Source: Micavibrio sp964400125 (lineage in GTDB: Bacteria > Pseudomonadota > Alphaproteobacteria > Micavibrionales > Micavibrionaceae). Taken from it: a stretch of DNA of 64,000 bases. Every line of letters begins with the position of its first letter. Position 1 is the first letter of the stretch. Below, in pieces: positions 56,250 through 64,000 of this stretch. Both the position numbers and the translations under genes were made by a program. The DNA lies in the NCBI GenBank assembly GCA_964400125.1, contig CAYNSR010000014.1, positions 6,108-70,107 on the forward strand, written 5' to 3'. The notes beneath the pieces are model-generated. The model was not told the origin of the DNA, searched no databases, and saw only the letters and a program-made list of their open reading frames with translations.

Positions 56250-57308
56250 ATGATCGCCGACCTCAATGACCGTTCGCGGCAGATTTTCCGCCTGATTGTC
56301 GATTCCTACCTTGCCGGGGGGGACCCGGTCGGCTCGCGCACGATCGCCAACCGGCTGGACCTCGGCCTGTCTGCCGCCACCATCCGCAATGTCATGGCCG
56401 ATCTTGAAGATTCGGGGCTGCTCTATGCGCCCCACACCTCGGCTGGCCGCCTACCGACCGCGCAGGGGCTTCGCCTTTATATCGACGGGCTGATGGAGGT
56501 CGGCAACCTGACGGCGGATGAGCGCGTTCATATCGAAACCGAATGCCAGACCGCCGGGCAATCGATGACGAAAGTCCTCGAACGCGCCGGGTCCTTGCTT
56601 GCGGGCCTGTCTTCCGGAGCGGGGATCGTAATCGCGCCCAAAACCGACAAGCCCGTCCGGCAGGTGCAATTCGTTCAACTCGACGAAGGCCGCGTGCTGG
56701 TCGTGCTGGTAATGCAGGACGGCATGGTCGAAAACCGCGTCATGAATATCAGCGGTGAAATCCCGCCCACGGCCATGATCGCCGCCAGCAACTACCTGAA
56801 TGAACGCCTGAGCGGGCGCACGATTGCACAGGCGCGCAACGAGATTACCGAAGACATTCGCCTGAAACGCGCCCAGCTCGATTCCATCACCGCGCATCTG
56901 GTCGAAACCGGGCTGGCCCTCCCCGCAAGTGATACGCCGGAGGGGCACATTATCATCCGTGGCCAGTCGCGCCTGCTCGAAGATGTGCGCGCGATTGAGG
57001 ATCTGGAGCGCGCCCGCCAGCTTTTTGCGGCACTGGAAGAACACGAAACCATCGCCCGCCTGCTGGAAGCCACGCAAGATGCCGACGGCATCCAGATTTT
57101 CATCGGCACAGAAAGCCAGACCTTCCAGCACGCCGGATGGTCGATGGTCATGTCGCCGTATCGCAGCAACGAAGGACAGTTGATCGGCGCCATCGGCGTC
57201 ATCGGCCCCACCCGCATCAATTACGGGCGGATCATCCCGATTGTCGACTATACCTCGAAAATCATGGGGAAATTGCTGGGGAATCAGACATTGCCTGATC
57301 GCCCCTGA
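56250..57308 (+). CDS. hrcA: Heat-inducible transcriptional repressor HrcA
   Basis: 352 aa. Winged-helix N-terminus (RSRQIFRLIVDSYLAGGDPV, SAATIRNVMADLEDSGLL, HTSAGRLPT) and the GAF-like C-terminal domain ending INYGRIIPIVDYTSKIMG. HrcA represses groEL-type operons at CIRCE sites. No CIRCE sequence is visible in this window, so its targets lie elsewhere or the dnaK operon is under another heat-shock control. Confidence 0.96.
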   Translation: MIADLNDRSRQIFRLIVDSYLAGGDPVGSRTIANRLDLGLSAATIRNVMADLEDSGLLYAPHTSAGRLPTAQGLRLYIDGLMEVGNLTADERVHIETECQTAGQSMTKVLERAGSLLAGLSSGAGIVIAPKTDKPVRQVQFVQLDEGRVLVVLVMQDGMVENRVMNISGEIPPTAMIAASNYLNERLSGRTIAQARNEITEDIRLKRAQLDSITAHLVETGLALPASDTPEGHIIIRGQSRLLEDVRAIEDLERARQLFAALEEHETIARLLEATQDADGIQIFIGTESQTFQHAGWSMVMSPYRSNEGQLIGAIGVIGPTRINYGRIIPIVDYTSKIMGKLLGNQTLPDRP

Positions 57309-57394
57309 ACGTGTATCCCTCTGGACAGACGCCCCTATAAGGGCTAGGTTTTTTCGTTCCACAGTGATGACCCCATACAGACCCGTTTGACAGC

Positions 57395-58015
57395 ATGACC
57401 ACCGAACCCGAACCGAAAACACCCGTCGAACCCGACCCCGCCGAGGCAGTGACGCCACCGGAGGACGCGCCGGACATCAATCCCGCCGCCCCCGAAACGG
57501 TAGGAATGGACCGGGTTGCCTCGCTGGAAGCCGAACTGGCCCGGATGAAGGACCATATGCTGCGGGCGCTGGCCGAAACCGAGAATGTGCGTCGGCGCGC
57601 TGCGAAGGAGCGGGAGGACGCGACGAAATTCGCCATTTCCGGCTTCGCCCGCGACATGCTGGAAATTGCCGATAATTTCCGCCGGGCGATCGATGCCATA
57701 CCGCAGAAAGCGCGCGAAAACGACCCGCTGGTCAAAACGATGATCGAGGGAATCGAGGCCACCGAACGTGTCTTGCTGAAATCCTTTGAAAAAAACGGCC
57801 TCCGGAAACTGGAACCGCTGGGCGAGCCGTTCGACCCCAATTTTCATGAAGTGATGTTCGAATCCCCCATGCCGGGCAAACCTGCCGGGACGATCATTCA
57901 ACTGGTCGATCCGGGTTATGTGCTGAACGACCGCCTGCTGCGTCCCGCGCGCGTTGGCATCGCCAAGGCCGACCCCTCCGGCAGCGGCCCGCACCAGGTC
58001 GATGAAACGGCCTGA
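57395..58015 (+). CDS. grpE: Nucleotide exchange factor GrpE
   Basis: 206 aa. An acidic Pro-rich N-terminus is followed by a long coiled coil (ELARMKDHMLRALAETENVR) and the family motif VMFESPMPGKPAGTIIQLVD. Exchanges ADP on DnaK. No Shine-Dalgarno sequence is obvious. It lies 86 nt after hrcA. Confidence 0.96.
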   Translation: MTTEPEPKTPVEPDPAEAVTPPEDAPDINPAAPETVGMDRVASLEAELARMKDHMLRALAETENVRRRAAKEREDATKFAISGFARDMLEIADNFRRAIDAIPQKARENDPLVKTMIEGIEATERVLLKSFEKNGLRKLEPLGEPFDPNFHEVMFESPMPGKPAGTIIQLVDPGYVLNDRLLRPARVGIAKADPSGSGPHQVDETA

Positions 58016-58093
58016 CTGGCCCCATAATGTGATTTTTTTCCCAAAAAACTGATCCATCGGCCTGCTGCCGCGTATAAAATCTTATGAGAAGAG

Positions 58094-58120
58094 AAAAACC
58101 GCAGAAAACAGCGGATTTTT
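58094..58120 (+). terminator. Possible weak terminator between grpE and dnaK
   Basis: AAAAACCGC and GCGGATTTTT form a stem around AGAAAACA, ending in five T. It would leave dnaK to its own promoter in the 137 bp that follow. Confidence 0.45.
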
Positions 58121-58257
58121 CCTTTCTCCGGGACTGGTGAAACGCTTGCGATGTGCTATATTCCGGGCATCAGAGTATGACACCAATCCACAAAGGAAAT
58201 CGAAACGGTGCCAATCACGGGCCGTTTATGTATTTGCCACAGAAGAGGACCTGAAAA

Positions 58258-60207
58258 ATGAGCAAAGTCATCGGTATTGATCTCGGTACGACAAACTCCT
58301 GCGTTGCCATCATGGACGGCAAGGAACCGCGGGTCATTGAAAACGCAGAAGGTGCGCGCACCACCCCTTCCATGGTTGCCTTCACCAAGGATAACGAACG
58401 TCTGGTCGGCCAGCCCGCAAAGCGTCAGGCTGTCACCAATCCCGACAAGACCCTGTATGCGATCAAACGTCTGATCGGTCGCCGCTTCGACGATCCGCAG
58501 GTCCAGAAAATGATTCAGACGGCCCCCTTCAAGATCATCAAGGGCGATAACGGCGATGCCTGGGTCGATATCGACGGCGAAAAATACGCCCCCGCGCAAA
58601 TCTCGGCGATGATCCTGCAAAAGATGAAGGAAACCGCTGAAAGCTTCCTCGGCCAGCCGGTGACGCAGGCGGTCATTACCGTTCCCGCCTATTTCAACGA
58701 CTCCCAGCGTCAGGCCACGAAGGACGCCGGTAAAATCGCCGGACTGGAAGTCCTGCGCATCATCAACGAACCGACAGCCGCAGCACTGGCTTACGGCCTC
58801 GACAAGAAAAAAACCGGGACCATCGCGGTCTATGACCTTGGCGGCGGGACGTTCGATATTTCCATCCTTGAAATCGGCGACGGCGTATTCGAAGTCAAAT
58901 CCACCAATGGCGATACATTCCTCGGCGGGGAAGATTTCGACGACCGCATCATCCATTACCTTGCCGACGAATTCAAAAAAGAACAGGGTATCGACCTGCG
59001 CAATGACAAACTGGCGCTGCAACGCCTGAAAGAGGCGGCGGAAAAAGCCAAGATCGAATTGTCATCGACAACGCAGACCGAAGTCAACCTGCCCTTCATC
59101 ACCGCCGATGCAGCGGGGCCGAAACACCTCAACATCAAAATGACCCGCGCCAAGCTGGAAAGTCTAGTCGATGATCTGGTCAAAAAAACCATCGACCCTG
59201 TCAAGGCCGCGTTGAAGGACGCGGGCGTCAAGGCCTCTGACATCGATGAAATCGTTATGGTCGGCGGCATGACCCGCATGCCGCGCATCATCGAACTGGT
59301 CAAGGAATTTTTTGGCAAGGAACCGCACAAGGGCGTCAACCCCGATGAAGTCGTTGCCGATGGCGCGGCCATTCAGGGCGGCGTATTGCAAGGCGACGTC
59401 AAGGATGTTTTGCTGCTCGATGTTACGCCGCTGTCGCTGGGCATTGAAACGCTGGGCGGAGTCTTCACCCGGCTGATCGACCGCAACACCACCATCCCGA
59501 CCAAAAAATCGCAAGTGTTCTCGACGGCGGAAGATAACCAGACGGCCGTGACCATTCGCGTCTTTCAGGGCGAACGGGAAATGGCGGCGGACAACAAATT
59601 CCTCGGCCAGTTCGATCTGGTGGGCATTCCGCCCGCCCCGCGTGGAATCCCGCAGGTCGAGGTCACTTTCGACATCGACGCCAACGGTATCGTTCATGTA
59701 ACGGCCAAGGACAAGGCCACCAACAAGGAACAGCAAATCCGCATTCAGGCCAGTGGCGGGCTCTCCGACGCCGACATTGAAAAAATGATCAGCGAAGCGG
59801 AATTGCACAAGGAAGACGATCAAAAACGCCGCAGCCTGATTGAGGCGAGAAATCAGGCTGAAGGCATGATCCACTCGATTGAAAAATCCCTGACCGAGCT
59901 TGGCGACACGGTCCCTGAAAGTGAAAGGACCAAGGTCCGGGCCGCGATTGAGGATGTCCGCGCCGTCCTCGACAGCGAAAACCAGACGATGATCGAGGAA
60001 AAAACCAAGGCCCTGACCGAAGCCAGCATGAAACTGGGCGAAATTGCCTATCGCAAATCACAGGAACAATCCGCCGGAACGCCGGACAATGCCGGACCTG
60101 CCGATCAAAAATCCGGTGGCGAATCGGAATCCCCGAAGGACGACGATGTCGTTGACGCTGACTTCCTCGAAATCGATGACGAAGACGACAAGAAATCCGC
60201 AGGCTAG
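58258..60207 (+). CDS. dnaK: Chaperone DnaK (Hsp70)
   Basis: 649 aa. ATPase motifs IGIDLGTTNSCVA, AVYDLGGGTFDISILEI and EIVMVGGMTRMP. The substrate domain contains LLLDVTPLSLGIETLGG. The C-terminal tail ends DADFLEIDDEDDKKSAG instead of EEVKD. Binds exposed hydrophobic segments with DnaJ and GrpE, both adjacent here. GAGGACCTGAAAA precedes the ATG. Confidence 0.98.
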   Translation: MSKVIGIDLGTTNSCVAIMDGKEPRVIENAEGARTTPSMVAFTKDNERLVGQPAKRQAVTNPDKTLYAIKRLIGRRFDDPQVQKMIQTAPFKIIKGDNGDAWVDIDGEKYAPAQISAMILQKMKETAESFLGQPVTQAVITVPAYFNDSQRQATKDAGKIAGLEVLRIINEPTAAALAYGLDKKKTGTIAVYDLGGGTFDISILEIGDGVFEVKSTNGDTFLGGEDFDDRIIHYLADEFKKEQGIDLRNDKLALQRLKEAAEKAKIELSSTTQTEVNLPFITADAAGPKHLNIKMTRAKLESLVDDLVKKTIDPVKAALKDAGVKASDIDEIVMVGGMTRMPRIIELVKEFFGKEPHKGVNPDEVVADGAAIQGGVLQGDVKDVLLLDVTPLSLGIETLGGVFTRLIDRNTTIPTKKSQVFSTAEDNQTAVTIRVFQGEREMAADNKFLGQFDLVGIPPAPRGIPQVEVTFDIDANGIVHVTAKDKATNKEQQIRIQASGGLSDADIEKMISEAELHKEDDQKRRSLIEARNQAEGMIHSIEKSLTELGDTVPESERTKVRAAIEDVRAVLDSENQTMIEEKTKALTEASMKLGEIAYRKSQEQSAGTPDNAGPADQKSGGESESPKDDDVVDADFLEIDDEDDKKSAG

Positions 60208-60222
60208 CATCCATTAATTTCA

Positions 60223-60291
60223 GTCGCCCCGGCGAAAGCCGGGGTCTTCTGCCAACATGAATATGAAGATCCCGGCTTTCGCCGGGGTGAC
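60223..60291. repeat. Inverted pair of GC-rich palindromes between dnaK and dnaJ
   Basis: Two 27-bp arms (60223-60249 and 60265-60291) are inverted copies with two mismatches. Each contains the hairpin CCCCGGCGAAAGCCGGGG or a variant. A common type of alphaproteobacterial intergenic repeat that may adjust the dnaK:dnaJ ratio. Confidence 0.7.
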
Positions 60292-60316
60292 GATTCAAAA
60301 GACAGATATACGAACC

Positions 60317-61486
60317 ATGGCCGGAAAAGATTTTTATAAAGTACTGGGCGTCGAACGCGGGGCTTCCGATGAGGAAATCAAGAAAGCCTATCGCTCTCTG
60401 GCGATGAAATTTCACCCGGATCGCAACAAGGACGATCCGGAAGCCGAGGGCAAATTCAAGGAAATCAACGAAGCCTACGACGTCTTCAAGGACCCGCAGA
60501 AAAAGGCCGCCTATGACCGCTTCGGTTCCGCAGCCTTCGACGGCAGCATGGGCAGCGGCTTTCGTCCCGGCGGCGGCCCCGGCGGCGATGCCGGATTCGG
60601 CAGCGCCTTCAGCGATATTTTCGAAGACATGTTCGGCGACTTTATGGGTGGCGGCCAGCGTGGCGGGCGCAATACCGGCGGCCCGCAACGCGGCAGCGAT
60701 GTCCAGTACACCATGGAAATCACCATGGAAGAAGCCTATGCCGGCAAGGAAACCACCATCAAGGTTCCCCTGTCCGAAACCTGCGACAAATGCACCGGCA
60801 CCGGCGCGAAACAGGGTTCAGGCAGCGAAAACTGCCCGACCTGCAACGGTCAGGGCCGCGTCCGCATGCAACAGGGTTTCTTCACGATCGAACGCACCTG
60901 CCCGACCTGCAACGGGGAAGGCGCGATCATTCGCGACCCTTGCGACAAGTGCAACGGCGCGGGCCGCGTCCGCAAGGAAAAAAACCTGCGCGTCAAAATT
61001 CCGCCCGGGGTTGAGAACGGGCGGCGCATCCGCCTCGGCGGCGAAGGTGAAGCCGGAATCCGCAGCGGCCCCGCCGGGGATCTCTATGTCCTGCTGGCGA
61101 TCAAGCCGCACAAGCTGTTCCGTCGCGACGGTGCGGATTTATTCTGCCGCGTACCGATCCCGATGACCACGGCGGCGCTGGGTGGCGATATCGAGGTTCC
61201 GACAATCGAAGGAGCCCGCACCAAGGTGAAAATCCCCGAAGGCACCCAGTCCGGCCAGCAACTGCGCCTGAAGGGGAAAGGCATGTCGATCCTGCGCTCT
61301 CAGGCACGCGGCGACATGTATATCGAGGTCTTCGTCGAAACCCCGGTCCACCTGTCGCGCAAGCAAACGGACCTCTTGAAAGAGCTGGACAAAACCATGG
61401 GCGGATCAGGCGGCGGCAAAAACTCCCCCGAAGCCTCAGGGTTTTTAAGCAAGGCCAAGGAATTCTGGAGCGATTTAACGGAGTAA
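60317..61486 (+). CDS. dnaJ: Chaperone DnaJ (Hsp40)
   Basis: 389 aa. J domain with HPD in MKFHPDRNKDDPEAE, a Gly-rich region (GSGFRPGGGPGGDAGFG), four CxxCxGxG zinc repeats (CDKCTGTG, CPTCNGQG, CPTCNGEG, CDKCNGAG) and the C-terminal substrate domain. The ATG at 60317 (MAGKDFYKVLGVERG) matches the family; the in-frame start at 60257 would translate the palindromic repeat. Confidence 0.97.
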   Translation: MAGKDFYKVLGVERGASDEEIKKAYRSLAMKFHPDRNKDDPEAEGKFKEINEAYDVFKDPQKKAAYDRFGSAAFDGSMGSGFRPGGGPGGDAGFGSAFSDIFEDMFGDFMGGGQRGGRNTGGPQRGSDVQYTMEITMEEAYAGKETTIKVPLSETCDKCTGTGAKQGSGSENCPTCNGQGRVRMQQGFFTIERTCPTCNGEGAIIRDPCDKCNGAGRVRKEKNLRVKIPPGVENGRRIRLGGEGEAGIRSGPAGDLYVLLAIKPHKLFRRDGADLFCRVPIPMTTAALGGDIEVPTIEGARTKVKIPEGTQSGQQLRLKGKGMSILRSQARGDMYIEVFVETPVHLSRKQTDLLKELDKTMGGSGGGKNSPEASGFLSKAKEFWSDLTE

Positions 61487-61574
61487 ATATCAATATCGCC
61501 AAAATACTACGGAAATTAATTGACAGTATCATATCCTCCTTCTAAATTCTCCCTTCAATCAGGGAGAATGGAAA

Positions 61575-62279
61575 ATGAGCGAACACAAACAGGAATCCAG
61601 CACCACCCCATCCGACAAAGTACCTTTTGTTGGGGGCTTGGTCGTAGGGTTATTTTGTGGGGCTTTATCTGCAACATTTGCGTACAACGTTGCTAACCAA
61701 ATGGACAATGCGTCCGCCCCAGCCATGGTACCGGAATCCGCTCCCCTTACAAAACAACGGATGCAAGCCGTCAAAAGAATAAACACGCTCGCCGGTCGAT
61801 TTTCTGAACACTACAGCATGTGCGCGTTAGAGGATACACCTTCGGAAAAATACCTGAAAACACACCGATTGATTGCGTCTTTCGTGGATTCAGCATTGTT
61901 GCCATCGGTCGATTCTGTACAATTTGCTAACAATATTGAGCATGCCATGATAGGAGAGATGCGCATCGTCCCGGCAACATTGCCCGCAGGGGTTCTGGCA
62001 GTCTTTCATGATGGACTCGATGGCGGAAAAGACGTCATGTTAATTGAAAAGGATCTGCATGCCATTTATGGCGCCATACCAAAATTTTTTAATGATCTTG
62101 CATCTCGGGAATATAACACCGGAGGGCAGACAACCATTCTGATATCCCCAGAACGCGGGAAGTATGAGAATGTCACGGTCACCGATCCGAATAACATTGT
62201 GATAAACGGCAAACAACTTGCGGGGAGACTTGATCCACAGCTACGTTTATCATCACCTTGCCTGACACCAGATCAATAA
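61575..62279 (+). CDS. Uncharacterised membrane-anchored protein
   Basis: 234 aa. Cytoplasmic N-terminus, one TM helix (FVGGLVVGLFCGALSATFAY, residues 18-38), then a roughly 190-residue soluble domain probably in the periplasm, with a conserved-looking LAVFHDGLDGGKDVMLIEKD. Two Cys residues (SMCAL, SPCLT). AT-richer than dnaJ. No family recognised. Confidence 0.65.
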   Translation: MSEHKQESSTTPSDKVPFVGGLVVGLFCGALSATFAYNVANQMDNASAPAMVPESAPLTKQRMQAVKRINTLAGRFSEHYSMCALEDTPSEKYLKTHRLIASFVDSALLPSVDSVQFANNIEHAMIGEMRIVPATLPAGVLAVFHDGLDGGKDVMLIEKDLHAIYGAIPKFFNDLASREYNTGGQTTILISPERGKYENVTVTDPNNIVINGKQLAGRLDPQLRLSSPCLTPDQ

Positions 62280-62306
62280 AAAATCTCCGGGTCCGAGTAC
62301 GGAACT

Positions 62307-62729
62307 CTACGGCTGATGTTTCTTATAGACCGGCGAAACATCGGGGCTGTTGATGCTCATCAGGTATTGCTGGTGGCGGAACCAGGCAAAATGCGCGTCC
62401 TCATTTTCAGCCGTTTCGTTTTTAAAATCAAAAATTGCTTCGAGCTTGAAGTCGGCAAAATCAATAACCCTGTCAAAACTGTTAACCACACCCCGGACCC
62501 GATCCCCCACACGCGGCGGATAAAAAAGCAGGTTGCCCGGCTGGTCGGCAACCCAGAACATTTCATACAAGGGTCCGTTGCGGATATTCACGACAAAAAT
62601 CCGCTCCCCGGATTCGATCAGTGTGTTGCATTCAATAACGTGCCCCTGTACCCGGCGCGCCTCGAACGGTTTTTCCTGCGCCCGCGCCAACAGGTCTTTA
62701 ATACGGTCTTCGCCCTTTTCCTCTGTCAT
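62307..62729 (-). CDS. Uncharacterised beta-rich protein
   Basis: 140 aa. Central beta segments (GHVIECNTLIESGERIFVVN, YPPRVGDRVRGVVNSFDRVI) suggest an OB-like barrel. No signal peptide. A strong GGAGG lies 5 nt before the ATG. The C-terminal part is Asn/Glu/His-rich. No family recognised. Confidence 0.65.
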   Translation of the reverse strand: MTEEKGEDRIKDLLARAQEKPFEARRVQGHVIECNTLIESGERIFVVNIRNGPLYEMFWVADQPGNLLFYPPRVGDRVRGVVNSFDRVIDFADFKLEAIFDFKNETAENEDAHFAWFRHQQYLMSINSPDVSPVYKKHQP

Positions 62730-62807
62730 GACACCTCCATTTTATGGTAAAAGATAACTCATCTGATCCGGCTTTGTCACGCTGTTTTTTGGTGCTAGCC
62801 TTGGCGC

Positions 62808-63509
62808 ATGAAAATCGCCATTGCCGGATATCAGGGCCGTATGGGCCGGATGCTGCTGAAGGAACTGGAAAGCGGAGCTTGGCCGGACCTGTCCTTTTAC
62901 GGGGGCACGACCCCGGCGGACCCGCCCGAAAACCTGTTCGACGCCGATGTGGTCATTGATTTTACGACCCCCGCCGCCACGCGCAAGCATATCTGGCTGG
63001 CGGCGAAGCACCACAAACCCATCGTTATCGGCACAACCGGACTGTCGGATGACGACATGAGGGAAATGCGCGATGCCGCGCTGGAATGCCCCCTGCTCTG
63101 GTCCGCGAATATGAGCATCGGCGTCAATCTTCTGGCCGTACTGGTCGAACAGGCGGCGGCGCGGCTTGGCCCCGGTTTCGATATTGAAATTCTGGAAACA
63201 CACCATCGCAACAAACTGGACGCACCGTCGGGAACCGCATTGATGCTGGGCCGCGCAACCGGACGCCCCGATGCAGATATGGACCGCAGCGGCAAACGCA
63301 AAGAGGGCACAGTCGGTTATACCGTGCAGCGCTGCGGCGATGTGGTGGGGGAACACACGGTCAGTTTCTTCGGCCCCGGCGAACGCATCGAACTCACCCA
63401 CCGCGCTCATGACCGCAGTTTATTTGCAAAGGGTGCGTTACGCACAGCACAGTGGCTGAAAAACAAACCGCATGGTTTTTACACCATGCGGGATATTTTG
63501 AATCTATAG
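62808..63509 (+). CDS. dapB: 4-hydroxy-tetrahydrodipicolinate reductase
   Basis: NAD(P)H-dependent step of lysine and diaminopimelate synthesis. 233 aa, shorter than the usual 265-270 because the region between the Rossmann motif (IAGYQGRMGRML) and DVVIDFTTP is reduced. The catalytic segment ETHHRNKLDAPSGTA and SANMSIGVNLL are complete, so the enzyme should be active. Confidence 0.95.
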   Translation: MKIAIAGYQGRMGRMLLKELESGAWPDLSFYGGTTPADPPENLFDADVVIDFTTPAATRKHIWLAAKHHKPIVIGTTGLSDDDMREMRDAALECPLLWSANMSIGVNLLAVLVEQAAARLGPGFDIEILETHHRNKLDAPSGTALMLGRATGRPDADMDRSGKRKEGTVGYTVQRCGDVVGEHTVSFFGPGERIELTHRAHDRSLFAKGALRTAQWLKNKPHGFYTMRDILNL

Positions 63510-63517
63510 CAGGCTGC

Positions 63518-63946
63518 TTATTTTAGCTGGGGAGATACGGCTGCGTCTTTCTTTGAAACTGGCGCTTTCCCTAGTTCAAAAGCCATGTGTTCCGCGATAT
63601 TATCAACGACGACCCAATTTTTTTCATCACAAAATCTCCAGTTATCAAGACCAAAACATTTTACGCCATCTGGTTTATACCACGGTGTTTTTGTTAAGAC
63701 CAAAAATTTTATTACTACGTCACGAAGTTTATATTCACATTCAATTTGAAAATTCTGGCAACGACCATCTTTTTCGAGAGTCAGATTAGCACTATTGTCA
63801 TGCGTTCTTTCTAGTTCTACAGTCAACTTTTCATGCTCGAAACAGCGCAAGAGGCTATCTAAAATTTTATCGAGTCTTTCTTTTCGCTTCAGATCAGATT
63901 CGGAACCTGCACACCCGGCAGCAAATGAACGCTGTAAATTTGCCAT
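63518..63946 (-). CDS. Uncharacterised AT-rich protein next to an IS end
   Basis: 142 aa, starting MANLQRSFAAGCAGSESDLK. Could be a lipoprotein missing its hydrophobic N-terminus (AAGC resembles a lipobox) or a soluble protein. The middle alternates charged and hydrophobic residues. Codon use is AT-rich, and the 5' end abuts an insertion sequence, so the true N-terminus may have been lost. Confidence 0.45.
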   Translation of the reverse strand: MANLQRSFAAGCAGSESDLKRKERLDKILDSLLRCFEHEKLTVELERTHDNSANLTLEKDGRCQNFQIECEYKLRDVVIKFLVLTKTPWYKPDGVKCFGLDNWRFCDEKNWVVVDNIAEHMAFELGKAPVSKKDAAVSPQLK

Positions 63947-63949
63947 TTA

Positions 63950-64000
63950 GGGCGTGTTGACAATTACAGCAACCACTGGACGGCAGCGGCGAGATAGATG
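63950..64000 (-). mobile_element. End of an IS5-like insertion sequence (continues beyond the window)
   Basis: A probable terminal repeat beginning GGGCGTGTTGACAATT is followed at once by the reverse complement of a transposase 3' end. The base pair TA precedes it, compatible with an IS5-group target. Only 51 bp are visible. Confidence 0.5.
63964..64000 (-). CDS. IS5-like transposase, last codons only
   Basis: Minus-strand frame ends IYLAAAVQWLL and stop, similar to the C-terminus of IS5/IS427-group DDE transposases (hydrophobic Ala-rich run ending in WL). The rest of the gene lies beyond 64000. Confidence 0.45.
   Translation of the reverse strand, partial: IYLAAAVQWLL

Noticed and set aside
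56206..58257. CIRCE element for HrcA upstream of hrcA, grpE or dnaK
   Set aside because: I looked for TTAGCACTC-N9-GAGTGCTAA and found nothing close.
60257..60316. N-terminal extension of DnaJ from 60257
   Set aside because: It would translate a palindromic intergenic repeat; the J domain begins at the ATG at 60317.

Overview
The window looks like a chromosomal segment of an alphaproteobacterium. The evidence is a trcR (DUF1013) gene, DUF1192 and DUF465 small proteins, a GAAC-N7-GAAC SOS box at uvrA, two TTAA-N7-TTAA CtrA-type boxes, a hemW-rdgB-rph / hrcA-grpE-dnaK-dnaJ block and a nitrilase-grxC / ubiH-like / comF / methyltransferase neighbourhood. GC content is moderate, and the mix of secreted and membrane proteins would suit a Rhodospirillales- or Micavibrio-like lineage. 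That placement is inference; no rRNA or marker tree is available here.

Layout. 0-2.6 kb: the end of a CusA-type Cu/Ag efflux pump, a His-rich DUF2231 membrane protein and a short ORF. 2.8-14.5 kb: tRNA-Lys, gyrA-coaD, DUF2059, ssb-methyltransferase, a CbbX-like AAA protein, uvrA, an unknown gene behind a CtrA-type box, and tRNA-Leu. 14.1-28.4 kb: an accessory surface locus on the minus strand. It holds a 54-aa ORF, a 3673-aa fibre protein, a two-domain LamG-like secreted protein and an 86-aa membrane protein. It is decorated with two inverted 144-bp MITE-like elements and palindromic intergenic repeats. 28.4-34.8 kb: exoD-dsbB, small membrane proteins, an HNH nuclease, an esterase, a CysQ-like phosphatase, the wreck of a deoxysugar aminotransferase/cupin operon, and gluQ. 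34.9-47.6 kb: housekeeping genes with guaC, trcR and a pentapeptide-repeat protein. 47.6-51.4 kb: a CsoR-type copper regulator with its own promoter/operator and an SO_0444-type permease, then a Rap1a/Tai-like protein and a stand-alone helicase C-terminal domain. 51.5-64 kb: hemW, rdgB, rph, hrcA, grpE, dnaK, dnaJ, dapB and the edge of an IS5-like element.

The most unusual object is the 11-kb gene. Its product starts with a pseudopilin-like head and continues through nine RYNSASGKFEGYQ-type cassettes, blocks of YadA-like head repeats, and DUF1566 and DUF1554 lectin-like domains. It ends in an S74 intramolecular chaperone/auto-protease domain with an intact Ser-Lys dyad, followed by a coiled coil and a C-terminal transmembrane helix. 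The order S74 then TM is that of eukaryotic MYRF and suggests a trimeric fibre that cuts itself off its membrane anchor. The downstream LamG and 86-aa genes have each taken part of their coding sequence from a MITE copy.

Copper handling appears twice, in the cusA remnant at the left edge and in the csoR-permease pair at 47.6-49.3 kb.
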